DNA of 64,000 nt from CAADGU01 sp035444285. Lineage in GTDB: Bacteria > Chloroflexota > Anaerolineae > Promineifilales > Promineifilaceae. The stretch lies in contig DAOMOK010000024.1 in NCBI GenBank assembly GCA_035444285.1, positions 1 through 64,000 on the forward strand. Reading direction: 5' to 3'. The notes below the pieces were generated by a model. That model was not told the origin of the DNA. It saw only the letters and a program-made list of their open reading frames with translations, and made no database searches. This document shows, piece after piece, positions 28,373 through 37,562 of the stretch. The position numbers and the translations under genes are program-made. Every line of letters begins with the position of its first letter. The first letter of the stretch is position 1.

Positions 28373-29599
28373 TCACTGCCCCTTCACATAGGTATCAAAA
28401 AAGGCGACGGAGCGGGATAGGGCGGTGTAGAAGTTGATGGCCAGGTTGTGGTTGTCCCCTTCATACACGTACAACTCGGAAGTGAGACCGGCGGCTTCCA
28501 TCTGCGCCTGCAACAGTTCAGAGGCGGCGACGGGTACGGAGCTATCGGCCGTACCGTGATGCAGTTGTAGCGGGCCGGCCAGGTCGGCTAGGTAGCTGTT
28601 GGCGGAAATGGAGGCCCAAAAGGCCGGGTTTTCCTCCGGCGAGCCGTAGGTCTCGTACATCTCCAGCCGCCAACGGCCGCGGCCGCCAGGCGCACCTGGC
28701 GTGGCTGGTGTGGGTGGCGGCCCGGCGGCGTCGCTGCCGGTGGGGATATTGCCGCGCACAAAGAGGTCGGGGTACGGGCCAACGACGCCAGCCCAAATGA
28801 CGCCCGCCTTGATCTGCGGCGAGACGGTCATGGCCCGCAGGGTGATGTGCCCGCCCATGGAATGGCCCCACATGCCGATGCGGTCCGGGTCGGCGGCGGG
28901 CAGGGTGGTCACGGCCGTCATGCCATTCAACACATCTATGGTATAGCCCGGATTGCTGTAGCTGCCGCCCGCCTGCCCTTCGGAATTGCCGTGCCCCCGG
29001 TAATCGGAGCGAAAAACGATGTACCCGGCGCGGGCAAACCCATCCACATAATCCACGTACCGCTCGGTAGTGCGGTACTGGTCGGGCGGGATGTAGCCGT
29101 GATTGAAGATGATGACCGGCCAACCCGTCGGCGGCGGCTGACCCCAGGGAATGGTTAGTAGGGCGTAGATTTTGTTGTCTTCGGAGAGATAGGAAACGAC
29201 GTAGCGGTCATAGTTCACGCCATCAGCTAACGTTTCTTCAAAGGTCAGTTCGCTGCCGGGATAACTTTGCTGGCGCATCACCTCGATCATCAGCGGGTGC
29301 GTGGGGGTGGCGGTGGGAGTGGGGGTGGGTGAGGGCGACGAAGACGCCGGGGTAACGGTTGGCGGCGGCGATGAGGTGGCGGTGTAGGTTGGGGGCAGCG
29401 TGGGTAGGGAAGTGGGTGTGGGTAATGACGGGGCGAGGGTGGGCGTTGGTGGGGAGATCGTGGTCTGGCTCACGGCCGTAGGCATGAGGGTGGGCACGGC
29501 CGTGAGCGAAACATCAGCACGGCAGGCCACCAACCAGAAAAGCCACACGAACAGCCAGACACCCTCTTTCGTTTTCAAGTGTAGCCAGGATTGGGTCAT
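28373..29599 (-). CDS. Alpha/beta hydrolase lipoprotein
   Basis: 408 residues from MTQSWLHLK. A hydrophobic segment ending in LVAC (lipobox near residue 24) precedes a long Thr/Pro/Ser linker (about 30-105), then an alpha/beta-hydrolase domain with the nucleophile elbow GMWGHSMGGHI, an oxyanion-type FNHGYIPPDQY and a C-terminal His in GDNHNLAINF. It belongs to the dipeptidyl-peptidase/dienelactone-hydrolase-like S9 group and probably cleaves an extracellular ester or peptide. AAGGACG lies before the ATG. Confidence 0.83.
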   Translation of the reverse strand: MTQSWLHLKTKEGVWLFVWLFWLVACRADVSLTAVPTLMPTAVSQTTISPPTPTLAPSLPTPTSLPTLPPTYTATSSPPPTVTPASSSPSPTPTPTATPTHPLMIEVMRQQSYPGSELTFEETLADGVNYDRYVVSYLSEDNKIYALLTIPWGQPPPTGWPVIIFNHGYIPPDQYRTTERYVDYVDGFARAGYIVFRSDYRGHGNSEGQAGGSYSNPGYTIDVLNGMTAVTTLPAADPDRIGMWGHSMGGHITLRAMTVSPQIKAGVIWAGVVGPYPDLFVRGNIPTGSDAAGPPPTPATPGAPGGRGRWRLEMYETYGSPEENPAFWASISANSYLADLAGPLQLHHGTADSSVPVAASELLQAQMEAAGLTSELYVYEGDNHNLAINFYTALSRSVAFFDTYVKGQ

Positions 29600-29615
29600 A
29601 ACATCGTCCTTCTTC

Positions 29616-31331
29616 TTATCGTACCACCACCGGCAGATAAACAAAATCGGTGGGTGTAAAAACAAAGGGCAGCACAAACAGGGTCATGGAGTTGGCGGGG
29701 AAAGTGGCGCTGAAAGTGGCGCCGCCTACCGGCTGGCCCGGCAGCGCCACAATCTGGGTCAGGTTGGCCGGGCTGTAGCGATACACCTGGGCGGCGGGCG
29801 GCGTGGGGAAGTTGGTGATGTTGACCACGGCCGTTTGCTCCATCCCACTCTTGTTAATCACCATCACCGTCAACGCCCCATCCTCACTGCGCCGGGCGGC
29901 ATAAACCGAAAGCTGCTCCTGATCACTGCTGCTGGCGCTGACGGCCGTGTCACCAAATTTGCCACCCTGCCCGTCATAGTTGCGGTACAGGCGGAAAGCA
30001 AACGCGCCCGGCTCATCAAACTCTGGCCCGGCCCAGAGCGTGGCTAAATCCAACCCTTCGCGGCCAAAGATGCCCAGCACATCCGCCTGCGCCAATGCGC
30101 CGTTGATGTGATCCAGCGCCCCCCAGTTGTATTCGGTAATCGCCAGCTTCGTGCCCGGATAATGGGTGTTCACCCAATCGTGCATCCGGGGAATGAGTTC
30201 TATCGGTGGATAACCCGCTTCGGTAATCCAGCTTTCGTCATAGTAGGTATCATCCCACAGCGAACGGGTAGAACGCAATCGTAAAGTTTGTGTGATCTCA
30301 TTGCCTACTGGTGCCAGGGTGACGCCTGGAGCCGCCGGGTAATAGTGCAAGTCGAGATAATCGAGGATGCGTATGCCATGCTGCTGCTCATAGGCGGCCA
30401 TTTGCTGCAAATACCAGTCGGTAAAGGGCACATCACCATGAGCCAGCCGATCAATGGGATTAAGCCACCATTCGCCGCCCGCCGCCCAATCCAACGCAGA
30501 GTAAAAGTAGGCAGTAAAACCATACAACACCGGCCCTAATGTTTGCGCGGTGGGGTCAGCTTCTTTGATGGCGGCGGCGTAGGTGTAGGTGCGGTCGCGC
30601 AGTTCATCGTAGCTGGTGGGCTGCGGGTGTACGTCGCGGTGGGTGTAGTCCCAGAGCATTGGTTCGTTATCGAGCGCATAAAATTGCACACCACCTTGAG
30701 CCGCCGTACCAAACTGCCCCACCAGATGCCCAATCCAGCCTTGCACAAAGGTTTCGTCAACCGGCAAACTGGCATCGTTAGGGTCGTTGATAAGGGGGTC
30801 ATCGTTCATATCAATGCCGTTGCCACAATCAGGATACCAGGGGTCATGGTCTTGCTGAGGGCCGTATTTGGCAATGCTAAAGGCGCACAACACGCTGCGG
30901 CTTTTAGCCGCCCAGCCGGTCATAGGAATGGTGAGCAGCGTTTCTGTGCCCGTGCTCAAATTTTGCTGCACAAATTCATCGGAGTCGGAGCCAAAAGGCA
31001 GATTGCCGGGGTTGCTGTTTTGATTGGGATAATTTTCAAAGTACCAGTCTGAACCAAGATTGGTGGCATCCAACTGCCAGTTATACAGGCTGGTGGCGTT
31101 GCCGCCCCAACGATTGACCGGCAAATCCAGGTCGGCCGACAGTTCGGCTGAAGCAAAGTTGATCCCATAAACGTGTGGGCTGATGGGGCGCTGCCCGGCA
31201 GCGACGTTGATGGTGAGAGTGAGATTACCGGCGGGGTTGGTATACGGCCGTGCCGCCACCCCATCTCCTGTCCACAAGACCACCCACAACAAACTACCCA
31301 CAATCAAACCGGCCAATAATCTCATGCGCAT
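29616..31331 (-). CDS. Secreted GH44-family glycoside hydrolase
   Basis: About 571 residues; GGAGG at 31340 makes the second of the clustered ATGs (31331) the best start. After a signal peptide (LLAGLIVGSLLWVVLWTGDGVAA) comes a GH44-type TIM barrel: the family hallmark VNRWGGNATSLYNWQLDA, the acid/base Glu in YALDNEPMLWD and the nucleophile Glu in AITEYNWGA. GH44 enzymes cut beta-1,4-glucans such as xyloglucan or CM-cellulose. A beta-sandwich follows, and the last residues are DFVYLPVVVR, like the subtilase tail. It probably shares an operon with the hydrolase lipoprotein 17 bp downstream. Confidence 0.88.
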   Translation of the reverse strand: MRMRLLAGLIVGSLLWVVLWTGDGVAARPYTNPAGNLTLTINVAAGQRPISPHVYGINFASAELSADLDLPVNRWGGNATSLYNWQLDATNLGSDWYFENYPNQNSNPGNLPFGSDSDEFVQQNLSTGTETLLTIPMTGWAAKSRSVLCAFSIAKYGPQQDHDPWYPDCGNGIDMNDDPLINDPNDASLPVDETFVQGWIGHLVGQFGTAAQGGVQFYALDNEPMLWDYTHRDVHPQPTSYDELRDRTYTYAAAIKEADPTAQTLGPVLYGFTAYFYSALDWAAGGEWWLNPIDRLAHGDVPFTDWYLQQMAAYEQQHGIRILDYLDLHYYPAAPGVTLAPVGNEITQTLRLRSTRSLWDDTYYDESWITEAGYPPIELIPRMHDWVNTHYPGTKLAITEYNWGALDHINGALAQADVLGIFGREGLDLATLWAGPEFDEPGAFAFRLYRNYDGQGGKFGDTAVSASSSDQEQLSVYAARRSEDGALTVMVINKSGMEQTAVVNITNFPTPPAAQVYRYSPANLTQIVALPGQPVGGATFSATFPANSMTLFVLPFVFTPTDFVYLPVVVR

Positions 31332-31417
31332 CATGCACCTCCAAAAAACAATCAAACAATCCGCGCCATCCGCACCCCATTTCCCCTCCGCAGCCTTAGG
31401 ATTCGTCTAAAAATTAC

Positions 31418-32674
31418 TTAGCGGATCAACAACGGAATCTCCTCGTCAATGACAAAGTGCAAACGGCCGTGCGCCACCCGCAGTGCCTCTTCTACCATGT
31501 CCGGCGTCTGCCCGGTGGCAAAGATGAAACCCAGATAACTCTCCCCCTCCGGCAACGGCGCCAGCCGATGATGTTCAGGCACGGTAATCGTGATTTCATC
31601 AATACCGGGCACGGCCTGGGCTGCCTCAATCCCCTCTACCCGGCGTAAAATGCCGGGCCGGGGAATAGGGATCATCATCACACCGCTGGCCTGCTGTTCG
31701 CGCTGCAAACCGGTGATGTCCAACCCCATCACCTGGCGCAGCAGCAGTTCTTCCAGTGACATGCCCATGTCAAAGCGCAATGTCTGGGAACAAAGACCAC
31801 CAATGGAACGGCCGTTCACCTCCACAATCCACGCTCCCCCCTCATTCAGCCGCAGTTCGGCATGGACAGAACCGGTTTGCAGGCCAATGGCCTGCGCCCC
31901 CTGCGCCGCCATCTCCACCACGGCCGTTTGTGTCGCCGCCGGTAAACGAGATGGCGTCACATAAATCGTTTCCTCAAAAAAAGGGCCTTCCAGTGGATCG
32001 GGTTTGTCAAAGAGGGCCAGGGGTTGCAAACGGCCGTTGTCCAGCACCGCCTCCAACGCCACTTCCACGCCCGGCAGATAGCCCTCCACCAGGAAACCAT
32101 CCGCGCTAATGGATTGCAACAAAACCTGCACCCGGCGCACGGCTGTTGCCAATTCCACCACATCGTTCGCCCGTATCACGCCGCGGCTGCCGTTCAGGGT
32201 ACGTGGTTTGACCACACAGGGAAAACCGATATGGGATTGCACCACGGCCGTTACCCGTTCCAACGTATCAGCTAAATCAAAACCGTAAAATGGGGGGGTA
32301 GGCACGCCACCTGTCTGCAAAAGCTGGCGCATCACCAGCTTGTCTCGCGCTGCCGTCGCTGCCTCTGGCCGATTGTGTGGCAGCCCCAACGCCTGGCTGG
32401 CGCGGGCGGCAATCAGAACGCCGCTGTCATCCACCGGCAGGATGGCCGTCAGCGGCGTGGTCTGGGCAAAATCACAGATGGTTTGCACGGCCGTGTCCGG
32501 CTGCCGGAAATCGAGCGCCAGTTTACCCGGCCATTGCTGCGCCAGTTCCGGGGGCAGGTCTACGGCCGTGACCAGGGGAATAGCCAACCGTTTCGCCGCC
32601 GCCATAAACGCCTCGGCGCGGTAGGTGTGGGGGGTGGTGAGGAGGAGGATGGTAGATGGAGGAGTGGCTGGCAT
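31418..32674 (-). CDS. ATP-grasp ligase
   Basis: 418 residues. ATP-grasp fold: N-terminal Rossmann-like domain with ILPVDDSGVLIAARASQ, then the ATP-binding block CVVKPRTLNGSRGV, the FLVEGYLPGVEVALEAV strand, and the metal-binding IVEVNGRSIGG. These features fit carboxylate-amine ligases of the BacD/CarB-like type; the substrates are unknown. It ends on the minus strand about 60 bp before the GH44 gene start, so the two may be one transcript. Confidence 0.85.
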   Translation of the reverse strand: MPATPPSTILLLTTPHTYRAEAFMAAAKRLAIPLVTAVDLPPELAQQWPGKLALDFRQPDTAVQTICDFAQTTPLTAILPVDDSGVLIAARASQALGLPHNRPEAATAARDKLVMRQLLQTGGVPTPPFYGFDLADTLERVTAVVQSHIGFPCVVKPRTLNGSRGVIRANDVVELATAVRRVQVLLQSISADGFLVEGYLPGVEVALEAVLDNGRLQPLALFDKPDPLEGPFFEETIYVTPSRLPAATQTAVVEMAAQGAQAIGLQTGSVHAELRLNEGGAWIVEVNGRSIGGLCSQTLRFDMGMSLEELLLRQVMGLDITGLQREQQASGVMMIPIPRPGILRRVEGIEAAQAVPGIDEITITVPEHHRLAPLPEGESYLGFIFATGQTPDMVEEALRVAHGRLHFVIDEEIPLLIR

Positions 32675-32679
32675 TTCAG

Positions 32680-32746
32680 GGGATTGAGAGATGGAGAGAT
32701 CAGGAGATGGGGCAATTTCTCAATCTCCTGATCTCCTAATCTCAGC
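32680..32746. repeat. Heptad repeat array (GAGAT / ATCTC)
   Basis: Arms GAGATCAGGAGAT (32696-32708) and ATCTCCTGATCTC (32723-32735), perfect over 13 bp, inside a longer GAGATGG/AATCTCC array. Probable transcription end of the metallopeptidase-like gene. Confidence 0.75.
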
Positions 32747-32748
32747 TC

Positions 32749-34599
32749 TTACCGGATTTCATTGCGCAGGCGCACGGCCGTTCCCTCATTCAGAGCGCGG
32801 ATGATGAGGGTTTCGCGGCCGGTTTGGAAGAGGCAAATGGTGTCGGCCGGCCCCTGCCAACATTCACCGCCGTTTCCTTGAAGCTGACCGCTGGTGCTAA
32901 ACAAGGCGGTGGGGTAATTCGGGTAGAGGGCGGCAAATTCAGTGGCGTCCTTGTCAGTATCCCACACCAACCGCAGCGCCAGCACCAGCGCGCCGCTGTC
33001 TGCGTGGGTATAGACGGCAAAACGGTCACCGCCCCAGCCGGTCACGGCCGTGTCCACCTGCTGCGGGTTCAACTGCTGGCTCAGATATTGGCGCAGCATA
33101 AATTCGCCCAACACGTCTTCATTCACCAGCGCCCAACCCACGCCCAGCGTATCCGTCAGCGGCGGCAGCGTCACCACCAACGGCGCATCCCCCGCCAGGT
33201 AACGCTCCGGGTGCAAAATCTGCTCGGTAGATTGGGGTGGGTTGGCCCAGGCAGCATTCAAAGCGGCATAACCACCCTGCGTGTACAATGTCTGGGCAAA
33301 GGCCAGCCCGGCGGTGTATGGATAAAGCAAACTGTTGGCCAGCACCGGCGGCGCACTGTCCAGCACCGGCGTTTCGATTGCTTCTGTATTCGCCAATAAT
33401 TCCAGCAAATCTACATGCCCCTCCTGCAAATAGTGCATTTGCAGCAACACAGCTTCCCCTTCGGCCAGCCCCAGCAGGGCGGCGCTGGCGTCAGCATCCA
33501 GGCTGTCATCATCCAGTAAATCCAGATTAAAATGCTGGTCTTGCAAGGCGTGCATATATTCATGGGCGTGGGTTAGCTGCTCATTGGCGTCCAGTACAGC
33601 ATCATCACTCACCACCACAAATTCATCCGTTTCGGGATCATAAAAACCGGCAATTTGCTCACTGTACAAGTCGCGGCTGAAGGTAAACAGGTCAAAATCG
33701 GGTGACAGAAAATCAAAGGCGGCATAGACCAGCACATCTTTTTGGGCATCCGCTTCTGTGTAGTCGGCCAGCAGGTCGTTTTCCACACGCTGGCGCAGTT
33801 CCTCGCTGCTGAGTAGGGTGGTGACAACGGGGTTTTGGGGAGGCAGCCCGCGAATCAGCGATACCCGGCTCTCAATTTCGGCGCGCAAAGCGGCATCAGC
33901 GTCACCGGCTAACATGTTGAGGGCCGCGCTTTGGGTAGCGGCGGTGACAGTGAGGGTGATGGGGGCGGCGCTGCTGGCACGGCCGTTCACATTCACCGCC
34001 AGCACGCCAATCTCTACCTCACCAGGTTCAGTGGGCGTCCACGTTTCACGGACCGTATACAGGGTGGCGTCGTTCGGGTCATAGCTTTTGAACGATTCGC
34101 TGTTAATGGTCAGGTTCATGGTCGCCAGGCCGGCGGGGTCGGCAGCGGCAAATACAATGTCTATCGTCTGACCAATGGTCACGGCCGTGCCCGTCGCAGG
34201 CGACACAATTTGCACGCTGGGGGCCGAAACGGCCGTTGGCGATACGGCCGTTGCCGTCACAGTGCTGCTGGCAGCCAACTCTGCCTGCAAGGCTTCCATT
34301 TCGGTGGTAAGCGTGTTGACCTGCTGCTGGCTTTCCACCAGTTGGCCTTCATAGAGGATGGCCTCAGCAATGGCGGTCGCCAATTCCTGTCCGGTTGCCA
34401 ACCGCGTTGCTTCCACCGACTGAAAGGCAAGATCGAGTTGGGTGCGGGTCATGTCCAGGCCGGTCACGGCCGTAGCCAGGTCATCCCGCTGCCCCACCAG
34501 CGTCTGCCGACCCTGAAAAAGAAACACAAACGCAGCCACCATCACCAGCAGAAGCATGATCAAGGCTAGAATAATTACAGTCGAAGTTGTTGATTTCAT
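32749..34599 (-). CDS. Membrane-anchored protein with coiled coil, Ig-like domain and HExxH motif
   Basis: 616 residues. A single N-terminal membrane helix (about 8-30) is followed by a coiled coil (about 33-110), a Thr/Val/Ser-rich linker, an Ig-like domain (about 125-220, VQIVSPATGTAVTIGQTIDI) and a C-terminal domain with HAHEYMHALQDQHF (HExxH) and EGEAVLLQMHYLQEG some 50 residues further on. HExxH plus a downstream Glu is the zinc site of gluzincin-type metallopeptidases, so an extracellular protease is possible, but no closer family was recognised. Confidence 0.65.
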   Translation of the reverse strand: MKSTTSTVIILALIMLLLVMVAAFVFLFQGRQTLVGQRDDLATAVTGLDMTRTQLDLAFQSVEATRLATGQELATAIAEAILYEGQLVESQQQVNTLTTEMEALQAELAASSTVTATAVSPTAVSAPSVQIVSPATGTAVTIGQTIDIVFAAADPAGLATMNLTINSESFKSYDPNDATLYTVRETWTPTEPGEVEIGVLAVNVNGRASSAAPITLTVTAATQSAALNMLAGDADAALRAEIESRVSLIRGLPPQNPVVTTLLSSEELRQRVENDLLADYTEADAQKDVLVYAAFDFLSPDFDLFTFSRDLYSEQIAGFYDPETDEFVVVSDDAVLDANEQLTHAHEYMHALQDQHFNLDLLDDDSLDADASAALLGLAEGEAVLLQMHYLQEGHVDLLELLANTEAIETPVLDSAPPVLANSLLYPYTAGLAFAQTLYTQGGYAALNAAWANPPQSTEQILHPERYLAGDAPLVVTLPPLTDTLGVGWALVNEDVLGEFMLRQYLSQQLNPQQVDTAVTGWGGDRFAVYTHADSGALVLALRLVWDTDKDATEFAALYPNYPTALFSTSGQLQGNGGECWQGPADTICLFQTGRETLIIRALNEGTAVRLRNEIR

Positions 34600-34904
34600 A
34601 TGTTTTGAGATTAGGGTCTGTTGACAACCAAATGAACCTGCACAAGCACATGTTCATCAAGATTGGCCTGCCTGTATGGATGCTACACGAGGATAGATCA
34701 GGGGTCAAGTGACGGCCTGACGGCCTGGCGGCAGGTACGCAAAATGCAACTGTTTCGTCTATTGCCATATGGCATAAAATATGTATTTTCATTGGCTCAC
34801 CTTGACAGGATTCGTGAAATAAATCACAATGCACCCGCTGGTGCTTCACCACAATCCTGATTCCCAACGGCGGCATAATCACCAGTGACAACAGGAAAGA
34901 TAAA
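34600..34904. other. Divergent intergenic region before the two-component genes
   Basis: About 305 bp, no gene. It contains the promoter TTGACA at 34802-34807 and CACAAT at 34825-34830 (spacer 17 nt) for the histidine kinase gene, and an AT-rich stretch with CCATATGG at 34768-34775. No repeat array is present, in contrast to most other gaps. Confidence 0.5.
34802..34830 (+). promoter_or_regulatory. Candidate promoter of the two-component genes
   Basis: A perfect TTGACA -35 and a four-of-six -10 (CACAAT) with 17-nt spacing, about 75 nt before the histidine kinase ATG. Confidence 0.5.
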
Positions 34905-35633
34905 ATGATGCCCGGTACACCATCCAGCCCCACTACATTGCCTCCACCTTTGATCGAAGAGCACCTGGCCGCGCGGCGCATTCTGGCGGTTACAGAAGAA
35001 GAGTTACAGCGCATAGTGCTTGACATCCATGATGGATTGGCGCAGCGTCTGTTCATTGCCCAGACGCAGCTAAGCCTCATTAAACAAAAACGCCGATATG
35101 GACAGGAGATTTCTGAAGCGGAGTGGGACGAAAACCTGCACCGCCTTTCCCATTTATTAGATGAAGCCTTACAAGAGATTCGCCATTTTCTCGGCTCGTT
35201 CCGTTCGCCAGATTTTGCCCAACGCGATATGGCCGACATCATTCACAGCCTGGTCACTCAGCACGAACTGTTAACCGGCTGCCGGGTAACATTGCGCTGC
35301 GGCAACCAGCCCATGCCGGCTTCACTGCCGGTGAAGATTGCCCTCTATCGCATTTGCCAGGAAGCACTCACCAATGCGTATCGCCATGCCCACACCGCCG
35401 AACAAACGGTGTCCCTCACGCTGGACAAAAATATGATCCGGCTGGAGGTAAGCGACCCCGGGCAAGGGTTCACGCCGCCGCCATTACACGGCCCGGAAGC
35501 CACCGAACAGGCCGAACACATCGGCCTGCGTGGTATGCGTGATCGGGTTGGTCTCATCAACGGGCAGTTTGAACTGGACACCGCCCCAGGCCGTGGCACC
35601 CGGATCATTGTGAAGGTACCGTTCGATGGATAA
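34905..35633 (+). CDS. Soluble NarL-type (HisKA_3) histidine kinase
   Basis: 242 residues. HisKA_3 dimerisation/phosphoacceptor helix (ELQRIVLDIHDGLAQRL, His in IHDG), then an HATPase_c domain with YRICQEALTNAYRHA (N box), SDPGQGF (G1) and GLRGMRDRVGLING (G2). It has no membrane helix and no recognisable sensor domain, so the signal must come from elsewhere or through the short N-terminus. It overlaps the response regulator by eight bases. Confidence 0.9.
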   Translation: MMPGTPSSPTTLPPPLIEEHLAARRILAVTEEELQRIVLDIHDGLAQRLFIAQTQLSLIKQKRRYGQEISEAEWDENLHRLSHLLDEALQEIRHFLGSFRSPDFAQRDMADIIHSLVTQHELLTGCRVTLRCGNQPMPASLPVKIALYRICQEALTNAYRHAHTAEQTVSLTLDKNMIRLEVSDPGQGFTPPPLHGPEATEQAEHIGLRGMRDRVGLINGQFELDTAPGRGTRIIVKVPFDG

Positions 35634-36249
35634 GCCCATTCGTGTCGTGCTGGCTGATGATCATGCGTTGGTGCTGGAAGGGCTGCGTAGTTTGCTCACA
35701 GCCGAACCAGACATCACCGTCATTGCCACCGCCACCGACGGTGAACGGTTGCTAGATGCCGTCGAGCGCTTCCGCCCCGACGTGGTTGTAACGGACATTC
35801 AAATGCCCTATCTGGACGGCCTGGCCAGCCTGCAAACCATCCGCCAACGCCACCCCGCCGTCTACATTTTGCTGCTGACCGCCCACAGCGACAGCGACAC
35901 CCTACGCGCGGCGCTGGAGGCGCGCGCCGATGGCTTGCTGCTGAAAACCGACCCACCGGAACGGGTGGCGGAGGCCATTCGCCAGATCGTGTCCGGCCAA
36001 CTGGTCTTTCCCGCCGCCGCCCGCCATTGGCTGTCTGGCAGCCAGACAAGCCCGTCAACAATCATCCTCTCCGAACGCGAAAACGAAGTATTGGCCTTAG
36101 CTGCCGAGGGATTGAGCAACGCCCAAATTGCCCACCGCCTGCACATTAGCCAGAACACCGTCAAATTTCACCTGCAAAACATTTACCAGCAGTTAGGCGT
36201 GCGCAACCGTACCGAGGCCAGTCGTTGGTATTTGCATAAACGGCCGTAA
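35626..36249 (+). CDS. NarL/FixJ-family response regulator
   Basis: 207 residues. Receiver domain with the acidic pair DD (residues 11-12), phosphoacceptor Asp in VVVTDIQMPYLDG (about 56) and Lys in LLLKTDPP (about 106). A LuxR-type helix-turn-helix occupies the C-terminus (LSERENEVLALAAEGLSN, HISQNTVKFHLQNIYQQLGV). It should be phosphorylated by the overlapping kinase. It lies 190 bp upstream of the carbon-fixation genes on the same strand; control of those genes is possible but unproven. A hairpin follows. Confidence 0.92.
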   Translation: MDKPIRVVLADDHALVLEGLRSLLTAEPDITVIATATDGERLLDAVERFRPDVVVTDIQMPYLDGLASLQTIRQRHPAVYILLLTAHSDSDTLRAALEARADGLLLKTDPPERVAEAIRQIVSGQLVFPAAARHWLSGSQTSPSTIILSERENEVLALAAEGLSNAQIAHRLHISQNTVKFHLQNIYQQLGVRNRTEASRWYLHKRP

Positions 36250-36267
36250 TCCCCAATGCTCCCTCAA

Positions 36268-36301
36268 AGATTGGTTCAATCGTCTGAGATTGAACCAATC
36301 T
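36268..36301 (+). terminator. Hairpin after the two-component genes
   Basis: Perfect 14-bp arms AGATTGGTTCAATC and GATTGAACCAATCT with a 6-nt loop. It lacks a U tract but separates the two-component genes from the carbon-fixation cluster. Confidence 0.6.
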
Positions 36302-36435
36302 GAGTAAACCTACCCGATTGGGTAGCGCCAAACTACCCACCCTCCCCTCCTGCAACTACCCCATCAGCCATTCTCCCCGGCCATCACTTGCTTTATCCTA
36401 TTTGTGAAGAAATACACAAACAGAAGGAGAAGCAC

Positions 36436-37422
36436 ATGGGTGAACAACCAGAACGGAACCTGGGGTTAGAATTGGTGCGGGCCACCGAAGCTGCCGCGCT
36501 GGCCGCCGCTCGCTGGATTGGTCGTGGTGAAAAAGAAGCCGGCGACCAGGCCGCCGTAGACGCCATGCGCCTCTTGCTAGGCACAGTGCGCATGAACGGC
36601 GTCATCGTCATTGGCGAAGGCGAAAAAGACAACGCGCCCATGCTCTACAACGGCGAACAGGTGGGTAACGGCCGTGGCCCCGCCGTAGATGTGGCCGTAG
36701 ACCCCGTAGAAGGCACCAACCTGCTGGCGCAAGGCATCAACAATTCCATTGCCATCGTTGGCCTGTCCCCTCAAGGAACGATGTGGCGGCCCGGCCCCGC
36801 CTTTTACATGGACAAACTGGTCGTTGGCCCGGAAGCAGCCGGGCAGGTAGACCTGGACGCGCCTGTGGCAGCCAATTTGCAGGCCATTGCCCGCGCCAAA
36901 GGCATTCGTGTCGAAGAAGTGACCGTTGTCATCCTGAACCGCCCACGTAACGCCGACAAGATCACGGCCGTGCGCCAGACCGGGGCGCGGGTGCGGCTCA
37001 TCAGTGATGGCGATGTGGCCCCCGCCCTGATGTCGGCCCTACCCGACACCGGCATTGACGCCGTTATGGGCATTGGCGGTACGCCCGAAGGAGTTATCAC
37101 CGCCTGCGCCCTGCACGGACTGGGCGGCGACATTCAAGGACGCCTGGCTCCCCAGAAAGACGATGAGCGCCAACGTCTGGCCGAAGCCGGCATAGATGTC
37201 AGCCAAAAATTGGGCCTGGCCGACCTGGTCAGCGGTGATGACCACACCTTTGCCGCCACCGGCATCACCCAGGGCGACTTTTTGCGCGGCGTGCGCTACA
37301 CACCCACCGGGGCCATCACCCACTCCCTCGTCATCCGCTCCCGCTCCGGCACCTGGCGCGTTATTGAATCCCACCACCGCTGGGAAAAATTGATGCAGAT
37401 CAGTTCGGTGTCTTACCGATAG
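36436..37422 (+). CDS. glpX: Class II fructose-1,6-/sedoheptulose-1,7-bisphosphatase (GlpX type)
   Basis: 328 residues. It dephosphorylates fructose-1,6-bisphosphate and, in autotrophs, often also sedoheptulose-1,7-bisphosphate. The metal/substrate motifs GEGEKDNAPMLY and DVAVDPVEGTNL are intact, as is the GIGGTPEG-type block MGIGGTPEGV. AAGGAGAAGCAC precedes the ATG at 36436; an in-frame ATG at 36388 would add 16 non-conserved residues. First gene of the carbon-fixation cluster. Confidence 0.93.
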   Translation: MGEQPERNLGLELVRATEAAALAAARWIGRGEKEAGDQAAVDAMRLLLGTVRMNGVIVIGEGEKDNAPMLYNGEQVGNGRGPAVDVAVDPVEGTNLLAQGINNSIAIVGLSPQGTMWRPGPAFYMDKLVVGPEAAGQVDLDAPVAANLQAIARAKGIRVEEVTVVILNRPRNADKITAVRQTGARVRLISDGDVAPALMSALPDTGIDAVMGIGGTPEGVITACALHGLGGDIQGRLAPQKDDERQRLAEAGIDVSQKLGLADLVSGDDHTFAATGITQGDFLRGVRYTPTGAITHSLVIRSRSGTWRVIESHHRWEKLMQISSVSYR

Positions 37423-37431
37423 AGTTGCCCC

Positions 37432-37466
37432 CAGACATCCGATTTCTTTGAGAAATCGGATGTCTG
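37432..37466 (+). terminator. Hairpin between glpX and rbcL
   Basis: CAGACATCCGATTTCT and AGAAATCGGATGTCTG, 16 bp perfect, loop TTG, with no U tract. It is followed at 37497-37523 by GATTGGA heptad units. It may lower read-through or set separate mRNA stability for the RuBisCO genes. Confidence 0.6.
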
Positions 37467-37562
37467 ACACAAACGAGTGGAAATGTCATTTCCATAAGAG
37501 ATTAAAGATTGGAGATTGGAGATAGTCAGGCTCCGACCTCCACCAGAAGGAGATTGATTGAA

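Noticed and set aside
30543..31052. Long plus-strand frame within the GH44 gene
   Set aside because: Gly/Val-rich shadow of a well supported minus-strand gene with catalytic motifs.
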